Below are positions 9,431 to 21,110 of a stretch of DNA of 64,000 bases, piece after piece. This DNA is from Abelmoschus esculentus (lineage: Eukaryota; Streptophyta; Magnoliopsida; Malvales; Malvaceae). The DNA lies in the NCBI GenBank assembly GCA_035048815.1, contig JAUCBN010000011.1, positions 16,136,001 to 16,200,000 on the forward strand, read 5' to 3'. Below the pieces are notes generated by a model. It saw only the letters and a list, made by a program, of their open reading frames with translations, was not told the DNA's origin and did no database searches. Position numbers and translations under genes: made by a program. Every line of letters starts with the position of its first letter. Position 1 is the stretch's first letter.

Positions 9431-12400
9431 CCTTTTAGATTAGTTGGGGTTATTCGGTGGTTCAGTGAGGAATTTTGACTCGATATTATTTAGTTTAGAG
9501 TTTAGGGTACCAAATCTTAGTTCGTCTTTAGTAGGTCCAACTCAATGGTCTTACCAGGTTTAAGGACAATTTTATTTTTTTTAAAACTTTAAGGACTTAC
9601 TTGTAATTTTAATAAATTTTAGTCCTTTTATAAAATTTCTTTTTATCAAACTAAAATTAGACCTTATAGGCTAAACCACCTATGAAATTTCAGTCCAATT
9701 TGATATCTTTTACTCCAATTTTAATCTGAGATTTTAGTGACCTATTGAAAAACATTCATTTCTTATTCTATTTCGGATTATAACAGAATTAATAACCACT
9801 CGTACCAATATGCCTAGGGACTGTATCAATACAATGGTGTTAATTTAGTGGGTCTAAATCGATACGTTAGGTATCATACCAATACGACTAGCTAAAATAA
9901 AAGTCGAAGATTCTAGGTTGTAAACCAGTACCGGTAGAGAGAGGGGTCGTATCAATACACTTACAATGATCATTAAAACATTTAGTCCAATACCAATAAC
10001 ACTATCGCAACGACTGACCAAAAGTTAAACTTTATGCTTGACTTATCGTACTAGCATGTTTGAGGGTCGTTTGAAACGAGGCTTAATTTTAAATTCTAGA
10101 GAGCAAATTCTATACCGATATATACTGTGAAAGGATTGATATGTCCCTTCACTTAGTCAATTTAAAAAGGCCTACATCGTTACATATTTCTACGTATTGG
10201 TACGATAGGATCTATAATGATAGATTCAGTCTGATTTTTATAGCTTTTCACTCTGAAATTCTTGTACAAGACTCATGAAATTTTACCAACAAGTCATATT
10301 TACTGATAGTGTACAAAATTTTAGTTCATTCTGAATCCATTTGTTAGATTTTCAACTTGTAGTCTAAACTATGCAAAATTAATCCACGTTTATTATTTAT
10401 CTTATATGTTTTAATCAATACCAAATATGGAACATACATCACATGCATAATAAAATATATAAAAATGACTTAATACAATACTTTGCTACTGTTCTAGGAG
10501 TTTATAAGCTTTTTTACATTCTTAACACTTTTTGATGCTTGCGGAACATTCTAAAAAGATCTAAATCTCCGCTTTCAATTTTTAACCTGAAAATACATGA
10601 AGATGAATACAATAGACACACTTTGCCTAGTAAAATAGTTATAAAACATAAAAATGATTGATCTATATTCAAATGCATACTTAAATCCCAATATTATGAA
10701 AATTTAACAATGATTCATATTCAATGCTTCTATAACATCATCAATTTCATGGAGATTAATATCAACAATTAATATTCAATGATCATCTCTATATGCAATA
10801 TCAATGAACTCATTAATTCAATATTAATCTTTTGATCGGTCAAGATAGTACGATACGCAAATTTTTATGCCTCACCAAATCAATGAATGGCCTAGTCTCA
10901 CTTTCTCGTCAAAATTATTAATATACATATCATACCACCACCTTGTCAAATAAAGGTTGTAGTCCAAAGACCGTAGTCCACTCGTACCGATAAGATCTTA
11001 AATTTTATGGCATGCCAATTGTGTTTAATTTCAACTTGATTCCAAGGTCTAGTGAATTATAAAGCCAATGAATCATTTAATATTAATATCAATGATTTCA
11101 TTAGTTCAATATCAATCGATTGACCCTTAGGTCTATATTAATAGTCTAATGAGTTTATTATCAATTTAAGGAAGTAACAATATATCTAATGTTTCATATT
11201 TGAATGACAGTGACAATGACTCTATGTTCGATATTCAATGACATATTCTAATAGTCAATATTCCAATGCTATGCTAATGATTCATATCTATAGTCAATGC
11301 TCAAGATAACAACATTTCACTATAATAATGATGTAGTGATAGTTCAATAGCTCAATGAAAATAATAACGTAAAGGTAGCTTTAACTAAGCAAAAATCATG
11401 AAGGTTGATGTCAATAAATTCAATGATGTAAAATAAAAATTTAAGCTTAAAAAAGCTAGTAGACAATATCAATTCCATGGATTACAACATAAAACATGTC
11501 GGCTTTAACATCAAATTTCAAGAATAAATCTTTAAATTAGACTCAATTCTTTAATGGAATTTAAAAACAAGTTTAGGGGTTTGACTCATCAAAATATTAA
11601 CTTTGATTTGATGCGGAAAAATCAATCAAAACTCAATGCTTCAAGATAGGTTCTTGGATGAGTATGGAGTTTGTAAGAATCGAAAAAGATGAAAATTTTT
11701 TCCTTAAGATTAACTCTCGATTTTCATTGCTATTAATTATTTCATCTTTTTTGACTTTACATGTTTGTACAACCGTGTAAGGTAGTCGTGATTGGGTGTC
11801 TTTGCACCAGCCAATAATATGGTTTCCTTCCATGTAAGGAAAACCATTTAACCAAATTTAAATTCCAACTTTTTCATCAATTATTTGTCATAAAATATGA
11901 CAATACCACGCACATATCACGTGAGAAAAGCTTATTTGGAGGAAAAATTATATCATGGGACCAACTACTAAAAACTACTCACATCATTAATTTTTACATG
12001 TCATATTTTCTACCAAGTGAATCTTCACTTAAAAAAATATTTTTAAAAAGAATTAACAGTAAATATGAGTGAAGATTCACTTTAAAAATATGACATAGAA
12101 AAAAAATGATGATGTGAGTGATTTTTAGTGGTTGGTCCCATGGATGACATGGTGGGACTGGCCCATGATATAATTTCTCTACTTGGAGGGTGACTCATCC
12201 CATAAAATAGGATCATTAGGGGGATAGTTCTCAACTTTCCAAAGTTTTCACTTTCACCGTATAAACTTTCATTTTTCACAAATTAGTCACTAAATGACTT
12301 TTCATTCTTTCTAATATGGTCCCAAAGCCAAAATTAACCTCAATTGGATTCAATTTCATAATAGTTGAGTATAAAAGGATTTGATACATTATTTAAAATA

Positions 12401-12445
12401 TTACTAGAACCGAATTCTAACTAGACCGATTTTCGAGGTGTTATT
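9431..12445 (-). repeat. Chromovirus LTR 'A' (3' LTR of a minus-strand element)
   Basis: The right end is clear. At 12430-12445 the sequence ttcgaggtgttatt reads on the minus strand as a degenerate LTR start (expected TGTAACACCTCGAAAA), directly beside a polypurine-like run and integrase remnants. The same LTR start is seen again at 13990, and the two copies align over about 900 and 500 bp. The left end near 9431 is an estimate, based on where the sequence changes to Ogre-like and on similarity to LTR D of order (downstream AT-rich block, palindrome cluster, 3' end). Inside are a MITE (11943-12180) and short palindromic motifs at 9828-10210. No ORF here is credible. Confidence 0.5.
11943..12180. 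mobile_element. Foldback MITE (238 bp)
   Basis: The two halves are near-perfect inverted repeats: the ends are aaattatatcatggg, and the arms share gggaccaac-actaaaaa, actcacatcat, atgtcatatttt and gtgaatcttcact around a short A-rich centre (12034-12062). It is flanked by a 9 bp TSD, atttggagg (11934-11942) and acttggagg (12181-12189). The related LTR copy at 13490-13990 has the uninterrupted site acttagagg (13722-13730), so the insertion is confirmed by an empty site. The 9 bp TSD suggests a MULE-type MITE, but an 8 bp hAT-type duplication is not excluded. No coding capacity. Confidence 0.75.
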
Positions 12446-12985
12446 ACTCTTCCTTTAAGGAAAATTTAACCTTGAATTTTAATCTGAACCAAAGAGATGA
12501 GATTATTGTTTCTTCATTTTCTATTCTAGATTCCAAGTGGCTTGTTTAACAGAATGACTCTTCCAAAGGACTTTGATTAAAGGTACAAATTTGTTGTGCG
12601 AAGGATCATGTAGGTACTTACAGAGCATGGAGACATAGAAGACATCATAAATCCTGCTCAATTATGAGGCTAGTGCCAAACGATAGGTCACGAGGCTGAC
12701 ATTTTCAATAACCTCAAAAGGTTCAATGAAACGAAGATTCAATTTTCTCTTTTTACCAAATCTCAGAATCTTCTTCCATAGAGAAACTTGGAGAAAGACT
12801 TTCTTACCAACCTCGTATGTAATGTCCCTTGGTATTAGATTAACATAGGCTTCTATCAGTCAAAGGCAACTTTCAAAAAATTATGGATGATGGTAGCTCG
12901 TTCTTCAATTTCCTAGAGTAAGTTAAAGCCCAACATCTTACCTTTATCGAGTTTAATCAACACAAGGGAGTTCTGCATCGTCTGC
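12446..12985 (-). pseudogene. Chromovirus integrase C-terminus and chromodomain, decayed
   Basis: Minus-strand reading gives PRDITYEVGKKVFLQVS (about 12840-12790), then W-KKILRFGKKRKLNLRFI, then TYRLALASQLSRIYDVFYVS. This is the GPY/F-type C-terminal integrase module. It is followed by PLIKVLWKSHSVKQATW near 12580-12530, a chromodomain. The same order is seen in the pol remnant at 60579-62200. Several stops and frameshifts interrupt it. Chromodomains of this clade are thought to steer integration to heterochromatin by binding histone marks. It belongs to the minus-strand element whose LTR lies immediately to the left. Confidence 0.75.
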
Positions 12986-12989
12986 CTTA

Positions 12990-13440
12990 TGATGGGTACT
13001 CAAAAGTCCATATTTTTACATTATTTTCTCACTCGTTTATTGCTAATAAAGATAGATTTAAAGACAATAATGGATATTTTCGGTTATTTTTCATACTTTA
13101 GCATTCGAAAACTAATTTTGTGAATTTATCTATTATTTGGCATAAAACATATGCGTTTGATAGTTTTCTTTCTTAGACAAAAAATTACTTCACAAATATG
13201 GCCAATTGAGAAAAAAGATGCTGAATTGCAGACGAAGCACCCGCCATGGTAACACTTTGGAGGCCGCGATAGTGCGTGAAGCTAACAACTGGTGCTCGAC
13301 AGAGAGAGAAAAAGATATCGATCTTAATGGACAAAGAGCGAGAGAAAAACAGAGCCCATTTAAGAGGTCAAGCCCTTGTCAAAGTCAACCGCAGAAAAGA
13401 AGAGATATTTTAGGAAATAAGAATAGAAGCATAAGTAATC
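12990..13440 (+). repeat. Athila-type LTR fragment
   Basis: Starts with TGATGGGTACTC at 12990 and aligns throughout with the first 430 bp of the LTR at 7198 (shared blocks such as atttatctattatttgg, tttgatggttttctttctt, ggccgcc/ggccgcg, gaagagatatttta). It stops matching near 13440, with no LTR 3' end. It sits directly against chromovirus integrase sequence, so it is a truncated insertion or recombination product. An 84-codon frame at 13206-13460 lies inside and is not a gene. Confidence 0.6.
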
Positions 13441-13489
13441 ACCTTGCCTTCTTGCATTAGAATACATTCTAACTTGAGATACGATGTAT

Positions 13490-13990
13490 CACTGTACATG
13501 GTTTAGTTTAGGAGTTTTACTCACCAAATTATTAGCTTTGATTTGGTGTAGAGAAATCAATCAAAACTGACCTAGCTAGTAGTTTGGTGAGAACACTTTC
13601 TTTCCGGGTAAAAAGTGTCATTTAATCAATTTTTAAATTTTACCTTTTTATTATCTTTTTCATCAATTATTTATGTCATAATATATGATAGTCCCATGCC
13701 AATATCATGTGAAAAAATCCTACTTAGAGGGTGACTCAATCTAAAAATAAGATAATTATGGGCATGGTCCTTCAACTTTTCACAATTTATACTTTCCCCC
13801 CTAAACTTTTACTTTTCACAAATTTGTTACTAAATGACTTTCATTCATTTTAATAATGCTCAAAAGCCAAAATTAATCTCAATTGAATTCTTTTTCATAA
13901 TAATTGAGTACAATAAATTTAAATTTTTTTAATATAAAATTTCGATCATCAGAACTTAATTTCGACTAGACTAAGTTTTCGGATATTACA
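13490..13990 (-). repeat. Chromovirus LTR 'A', second copy, first 500 bp
   Basis: Ends at 13990 with ttttcggatattaca, on the minus strand TGTAATATCCGAAAA. It aligns with 11560-12445 (shared gtgactca, caaatttgttactaaatgac, agccaaaattaa-ctcaattg) but lacks the MITE. It is the start of the 5' LTR of the minus-strand element, truncated at its left. The following ttttg (13991-13995) would be the TSD. Confidence 0.6.
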
Positions 13991-15549
13991 TTTTGCTTTT
14001 GAAAGCAGCTAATAACTAATTCCTAATTCATCAACATGTCCGCAAAATTTTTGATGGCGTGATGTATCATGCTATCATAGAAGGAGTTATTCAAAGTTTC
14101 TATGAACACAAGAAAAATTTCTCTTTAGCAAGAACGGCTAAACTTGAGTAGCCATGTTCTGCTACCTTTGTACATATTGGTGAAAACTTTTATTATGTCT
14201 TTGATCCATACCATGTAAGACTAGTCAGTTCAGACCATACCGGTGATGTACTTATACTACTCATTAAAGCACTTGAAAGATCCCTCCATATTCACATATT
14301 TTTCAGCTTAATTAAGTGTACTAATGACATTCAGATCATATAAGATTGTTATAAAAACAATGGATTAGCAACTTCTCATTATCTAAATATATTGACATTT
14401 TTCGGGAATACATAGTTAGATATGATTAAGTACAAGTGATTTCGTTATACTTTTCAAAGTCAAAGACCATAAACCTCAAAAGAAATACCAAATCAATCAC
14501 CAGGCTTAGGTCTCTAGCATTCATACCACCATGATTGCCCCTTATTTGGAAGGCTTTGAGGATTTCCTCTATTTTTTTTATAATGCCCCTCCTATTTTTT
14601 TTATCATTTGTATCCTTATCAACAACTTCATCATCAGAAATCTTATAATCCTAGGTTTTCTCATGATTAATACCCTATTTGTTCGGTATGTTAGCTGAAA
14701 TCTCGCTAAGATGAAGTTAATGTTTGACTTTGGGCAGGACAGATCCCTCTGGAGCTTTTGGAAAAGTGTAGGCAATCTCTAGATATTGTGGTAACGTATC
14801 GATCCATTCTCTATATAGATCTCTAAACCTAAGCATGACTTCTATTTGGATGACTATATTATTCTTTGTGAGCATAATTTCCCCCTTCAGATCATTTTTT
14901 ATCTTGTTAAGTCAATCTTGGGTAATTTTTTGATTGAATTCAGGTGTAGTCACTTTCCATGACTCTTTTTTAGAGTGGGTACCATATTTCTATGAAGTTT
15001 TATCTATTTTAGAATTTTCCTCATGTGATTTATTTTAATTTAATTTTTATTATGTTTGCATGTATGAAATGATTTAAACTACTAAAATGAAAATAAATAG
15101 AATAAAAATATATGATTACAATCGAAGGACCATTGATTCCATAAATCATTGCTCTAAGAAATAGCTTTTATTGGATGTCAGAAGTCCTTATTTCAAAAGG
15201 TTTTTACATGTTGATAAATACACCTCATCCCGAGCATCTGATTCTTTCATTTTTTCACTTAACCATATGAGTCCCGGTCTCACCTCTTATTTTGTCTTAA
15301 TATACCAGTAAAGAGTTGCAACTTCCTTTGCTAGAATCATTACATGTTTGGCTACATACTAAACCTAGGCCATGTCATTCTTGTCAAACTCACAATGTTC
15401 TTGGAACCTCCTAGCATTGTCCACGTCAAGTGAATCAATAATCATTACCCTTTCATTGATATTTTCAAGGAATAAATCTTCATTTTGTACTATTGAATGA
15501 CCTTTTTCATGACCTACACTTGCTTCTTTAGTGTCTCATTTTCACTTTG
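13991..15549 (-). pseudogene. Ogre/Tat-like gag remnant
   Basis: Minus-strand reading at about 14440-14040 gives FDFEKYNEITCT, DNEKLLIHCFYNNLI and, lower down, MATQV followed by an IETL-like block. These match the retrotransposon gag core of the intact Ogre in this window (EFEKYDGTTCPT, SNEKLLIHCFQDSLI, LAAQVQPP). Frameshifts and stops are frequent. From 14560 to 15540 the minus strand is coiled-coil-like and ends next to ORF1-type sequence interrupted at 15549 by LTR B. The order ORF1 then gag from right to left shows the element is inverted relative to the intact one. In a live element gag forms the particle. Confidence 0.6.
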
Positions 15550-18500
15550 TGTAACCCCTCGACCTGATCTAGATACCACCCGACTCGAACGAGCTACACG
15601 GAGAATATCGGGGCTAATCTGGAGACTCGCCCCGATAAACAACCTTAAATATTAAACGTTTTTTTTTTATTTTATCTTATCTAGATGCTTTATTTTGATC
15701 CTACATGTCCATGCATAGATTATATATTCAATTGCAACGAAAACAAATAAGGAACGAGTCCTAAAACGTACATACATGCTTCAAGGACCAAAATATAATT
15801 TTCCAAAAATTCAAGACTAATTATGAAAATAATGTTACCAATTTTTAATTAGGTTCATTACATGCTTGCATCTCAAATTTTAATCCTAAATACACGTTAT
15901 CAACATATCATCTACAACTTACTAGATATATTGCAACCTAGTTAATAACAATTGATTCAACTCATAAATAGTCATGCTTCATTATCAATAATACTCAAAT
16001 TCACACATAGGGATAACAAGAATCAAACTTCAATAAACTTTATTATAACTAAAGGAATACCAATAGGGAATTCAAATCCAAGTTACGAGCTAACATCAAC
16101 TTTGATATTCGTCAAATACGTATAGACATATAACTATTTCAAGTATCACTAGAATAAACAATATTCTCAATATAGTATCATTTCCCCACTACTCTCTCAC
16201 TACTACTAATGTTATGAAAGACATGCTTGAGCTTTTCACTTGGCGGTTACCTGAATCATTGATTCCCCTTGCTGCCTCTACATTATTTATTCTGCATTGC
16301 ATGGTAAAAGAGAGGGTAAACATAAGCTTAGTGTAACCCCTAAATTTAACTTAATTTTTATATTAAAACTTAGGGTTTATGCTATTGAAACTTGTTTCGC
16401 AAGTTAGATATTATATAAAATAAATATAAAAATTCTGATAAATTATTAAATAATAGTGAAAAATACTAAAAAAACTTAACATATAATTAATTTGATTTCC
16501 AATGCACAAATTTAATAAACATTAACTATTCTAAAATTCGAAATAAAATCCCAAGTCCCAAGTTTAATACAACATAATAAAATATTCGAAATAAGAGTTA
16601 TTATTCTGAAACCTATAAACATACGCAGAAATTCTGGATCAGAAACTGAGAGGGTGTAACCTAGGTAACCTAGTGTGTCTTTAGTGTGTAGATAACATGA
16701 TCACAGAATGGAGTAGAATATATAATGTAATGTATGCATGATATGCACCCAACACCAAAAGCCATCAGAAGAGTAGGTTCCGTTGAACCACTCTAACTCC
16801 ATCACACCATCAAAAGTGGAAACTCAACCCAAAGGTGGATCCACTAAAAAGAAGTAGAATCTCGACCCGAAGGTGGAGCCACTAATCAGAAGTGATTCTC
16901 ATCATATAGAAATATCATTCCGTACATACAATCCAACCAATGCAATAACATGAACAAATTATAGAGTTGTAATGAGTGCCTTAATACTAACATGAGGCAT
17001 GCATGATATATTCAGAATCATATATGCATCTAAATAACAGAGCATGACATTATGATTTATTTTCAAAGAATTACAGAAATGATGCAATCAACATGCTTAT
17101 TTGAAATAACAGAATCTGCACACAATGGTAAATAGGAAATAGAAGGAGAGACACACCTGAAGAAAATAGCTCAACATCGAGAATGATGTCTATTGGACTC
17201 AACTCTATCACTAAGTCGAGCAGGTGTAGAACCTACGAGTAACAAACCATAAGACACACTATTATGCCACTATACACGAAGTATACACGAAACAAATAGG
17301 ATCAGATACTTACATGCTTGTCTCGAAGTCTAAGGAGGAGGAGGAGGCAGAAACTTAGAGTCCGAATCCACATCACCTAAACCAGACGGCAAACTGATTC
17401 CAGATTTAGAAAAAGAAAACATCTGATTGAACATTTGAACTAAAAATCCTTAAAAATGATATTTCGGGTTTGAATTTTGAAAAACGGATAGCTCCATTAA
17501 ACTCAGGACGTCGAAAAACATAAAGTAGAATCGGGTCGGAAAAAGTCAACACTGACGTCAACATTGGTCAATGTTGACATCAACAATGACTTCAACAGTG
17601 ACATAAGCGGGTCGGGTATCGGGTCGATCTCGAGTCAAGTCAAGTTATAGGTCGGCAAGATAGGTTTATCCCAATAAAATCTGGAATTTCCAAATTTTAT
17701 GGGAAAATCTTGAAAAATCCATATTATTCCCAGGTTACAGATCAATCAAAAACACGAACTTTTCCACCCCGATTCGAATCAAAACGTTTTAAACACTACT
17801 AAACACCTAAAACCAAATTGAATCACTTAAAAAAACACTCATCATCTTATCAAAGCAAAACTCCCTCAATCCTTAAATCTTACAATCCTGATTCCCTCTC
17901 CTTAATCTTCAAAACACACTTAAATAACAAAGACTTCCATAATTAATAATTCGAACAAAACTCTCCTAAACACAAAAAACAAAATCGAATCAAACATGGA
18001 AATGAAGGGTCTGAAATCTTACCAACAATACCTAGATAGAAACAAAAGAAATCGGAAAGGGAAAGGGGTGGTTCACAGTTTGATTACAGAGTACAAGGGT
18101 TTGAAGATTATAACCAGAAATTAAACAAAATTTAAATGAGGAATTAATCCTCCAACATATATTTGAAACGAAAAAATTGGAGGAAAAATATCTGAGAAAT
18201 CGAATGGGTAAATTTACCCAACTAGGGTCTAAAGTTTGGTCAAAATTTCAAAAGAACCCTAAAAGTTCTAGAAATTGCAATTATGCCACTAAAAATCCCA
18301 AAATTCTAAGATTTTTTATTTAAGATTTTAATTGAAATTAGGATTTAAAAATTAGGGGAAAATTGGAGTGTTACACTTAGTGAGTGAATAAAAATAAATA
18401 ATAAAATCCTTGTAATGTATCCCATATTAAACCGACCTCATCAACTTAAAACCAAGTCAAAAACAAGTAAAACTCAATTTAAAATCCAAGTCAAAACCAA

Positions 18501-20413
18501 TTTAAAAACCAACTCATGCCCTTTATAAAAACAGTCAATCGTGGCAAAGAATGTCACCTTTTGAAAATCAGCAAGTGTACTATGATTCATAAGCCACAAA
18601 ACCTTTTCAAAATACCTTTTTGAAAACACATGCTTATTAAACATAACACAAGTCTTACATACTTGTCATAGAAAAGCTTAAATAAAAACCATTTTTTCAC
18701 ATATCAAATACATATGCAAATCTCATTGAAAGGTATCGTACACTTACTTTTTAAAATAACGTATTGGTATTAGTGACCCAATTAGATTACCACTAATCAT
18801 TAGGATAAACACAAACTTGCATGTGGCCTATACTGCCAAGCATGCCCGTGATTAACTAACACAATCCACGATATCTCACCTTAGTGTCCAGAATATTTTG
18901 CCTTGCATGAATGTGGTAAGCTCACAATTATATCATACAACACTAGGCTAACCTATAATGCATCACTAAGGAATTTTATACGTATGTATTTTTTAATTTA
19001 TAGTGTGTTGTACATCCTATTGATCAATCAAGTTATCCACGTTACAATCATTTTTAATACCAATACAAAAACAAAAGTATTGCTCAATTCTCGAGTTAAA
19101 AAGTGAATCAACCACATGCATCCTACTAACACATGCATCAGATGCATAAACCGGTAAAAACCACTTTTCTCATGTTTTCAAAACAAAAACCATGAGAGCA
19201 TCATAGGCATATAAAACCTTTGTAAAAATAGTCTCATGAGCATTGAAAACACATGTATATTAATATATGAACAAGTATAATACGAGCATGACTAATCATA
19301 ATAAAAATATGCATAACATGAGAACTTTAAGAAAGTGATACTTTAAACTTACTTAGAAGCGTAGAGAGGTTTCTCACACCTTCCCCACACTCCAAACCTT
19401 TGAAAACGCATTTAAAAAACTGTCAAATTAGCAACCCTCATAATCCACTCACCGAAATTTGTTAACAAGTCACCAAAAAACACGATTCGATTTTTTGATC
19501 TCCCTCAAACTTGTTCATCTACCTCTTTGACCTGATTCAAGCATTAAAACCATAGGTTTTAGTAAATTATAACACACCCAAACATCCATCAAGTCGGATC
19601 AATATATGACAACCCCGAAAAACACTATAAAACTTAACCGAAATTCACCGAAAACCTCTCCAAACACCATCTAAACCTTAAGTCCAGGATTAGATACTTA
19701 AAAGACATCTTAATTAAATCTAAAAGCTTCAAGACTCATGTATTTAGGTATCAAAAACAATCATATAAAACCCTTGACGAAAATCAAGAACAATATAATT
19801 TTTGTTAAGAAAACCGTTTTTTTTATTAATTCAAGATTTTAAAAAAAATTGTTGCAATCAATCAAGAAATTAGTAATTTCATTAAATAACTCTATAATTC
19901 AGAGATTTGAATGTTTTCTAACCTCTAAATTTAATCCAATCCACTTCCAAGGTTTTTGAGAAGAAAAACAATTGAAAAACAAGAATTTTTGAAGAGAAAA
20001 ATAAAAAGAATTAACCAAACGATTTTTTATTGAAAAGATTGGTGTTTACCTTTAAAATATGGAGTGGCTGCCCGAAATAGGAGAAATCAAAATTCTAAAA
20101 AAGTAGGTTTATGTTTTGATGAAAAATAGTTTTTTATGATTAATATTAAGTTATTTGGGTTATTAAAATAGACCCTTGGAAGGCTTAGATCAACTAGGAT
20201 TAAGAATAGATCAAATAGGATTAGGATTGGATCAAAGCCCCTTAAAGATTCAATGTTTTGGCTCAAGAGTCAATTTTTAATTTTTATAAAATAGTCACTA
20301 ATTTCAAAATCTTAGGGATTCAAGGGTCAATTTTCGAAATTGGTTAGACCAAAGTCAAACATATATTAGATAAAGATTTTAAGATATTTTCCTTCAATTT
20401 AGTCACATTTTCA
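15550..20413 (-). repeat. Chromovirus-type LTR 'B', interrupted by solo LTR C
   Basis: The left end TGTAACCCCTCGACC (15550) is a typical 3' LTR end seen from the minus strand. Both flanks carry ctttg (15545-15549 and 20414-20418), and the host reading frame is restored across the insertion on the minus strand (ELQASQ then SENETLKKQ). The right border is less sure because host and LTR share tgaaaatg beyond the TSD, so the first part of the LTR may have been lost by recombination at this microhomology. Without the nested LTR the length is about 2.8 kb. No internal region is attached, so it is a solo or truncated LTR. The ORF-like stretch at 18903-19106 has no support. Confidence 0.6.
16332..18375 (-). 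repeat. Chromovirus solo LTR 'C' (2044 bp)
   Basis: Begins TGTAACCCCTAAATTT (16332) and ends ggaaaattggagtgttaca (18375), with a perfect 5 bp TSD cttag at 16327-16331 and 18376-18380. On the minus strand it starts TGTAACACTCCAATTTTC, typical of Tekay-like chromovirus LTRs. No internal domain is present, so the element was reduced to one LTR by recombination. It interrupts LTR B. A cluster of GTCAAC/GTTGAC motifs lies at 17545-17605. No gene within. Confidence 0.8.
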
Positions 20414-21110
20414 CTTTGACTAGCCTGAAGCTCAATATAGGTGTGGTGATCTTCCAATACATGAAGTAAATGCTTGAGGTCTGTTACCTTAGCTTGCAAC
20501 TTGCCCACAAATGTCTGACTTTGCTTTAAATTTTGATTGATTGAATCACTCAGAGACTAAAACTTGTACACACAAACTGTTTTCTTAGGCTTTTTTCTTC
20601 CATGCACTCATGTTCTTATTCTCTCTTTTGAGAACTTTCTTGTTATTTCCACTACCAACTAATTGATTTTCCTTATTCTTTTCATCTATCAGAATTTTTT
20701 GTATTTTCAACTTTCCTCTTTTTATGCTTTCTTTCTTTTTCTTACGACTAGCTCAGTTTCATGCCTTTAATGTTCTAGACTCTTTCTTAAATCAATATTT
20801 TGATCTATGGCATGAAATTTGAGAAAACCAACATTTCAATTCTTAAATTTTGCCTCAAGATCTTTGTATAACTTCGTTACCCATTCCGTCTTTCATTTAT
20901 ATTTTTCTATATCTAGACTTGCCTCATATAAGTCTCTCGTATGTTTTTCTTGCAAGTATTCTAACTTAGCCTTGACTCTTTCTAGTTTGGCCCTCAGAAT
21001 GTCAGCTTCGTATGATACCACTTTAAGTGCTCTTCTACATATTTGGCTTACCCTATAGGTGATACAATTTTATCGTTCGACCTCCACACATCATAGTCCT
21101 GATAAACATA
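20414..21110 (-). pseudogene. Ogre-like ORF1 remnant (coiled-coil part)
   Basis: Minus-strand reading from 21110: QDYDVWRSNDKI, then after a short gap EEHLKVVSYEADILRAKLE, then LQEKHTRDLYEASLDIEKYK. This aligns with ORF1 of the intact Ogre here (PDYDLWRQIRVNDKI, EEHMRIVPSEADILRNEMD, YAEELYKVSLDLDVKD). It goes on as a charged coiled coil to ELQASQ at 20414, where LTR B interrupts it; the partner SENETLKKQ follows at 15549. Several stops. Function of ORF1 in Ogre elements is unknown. Confidence 0.7.
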
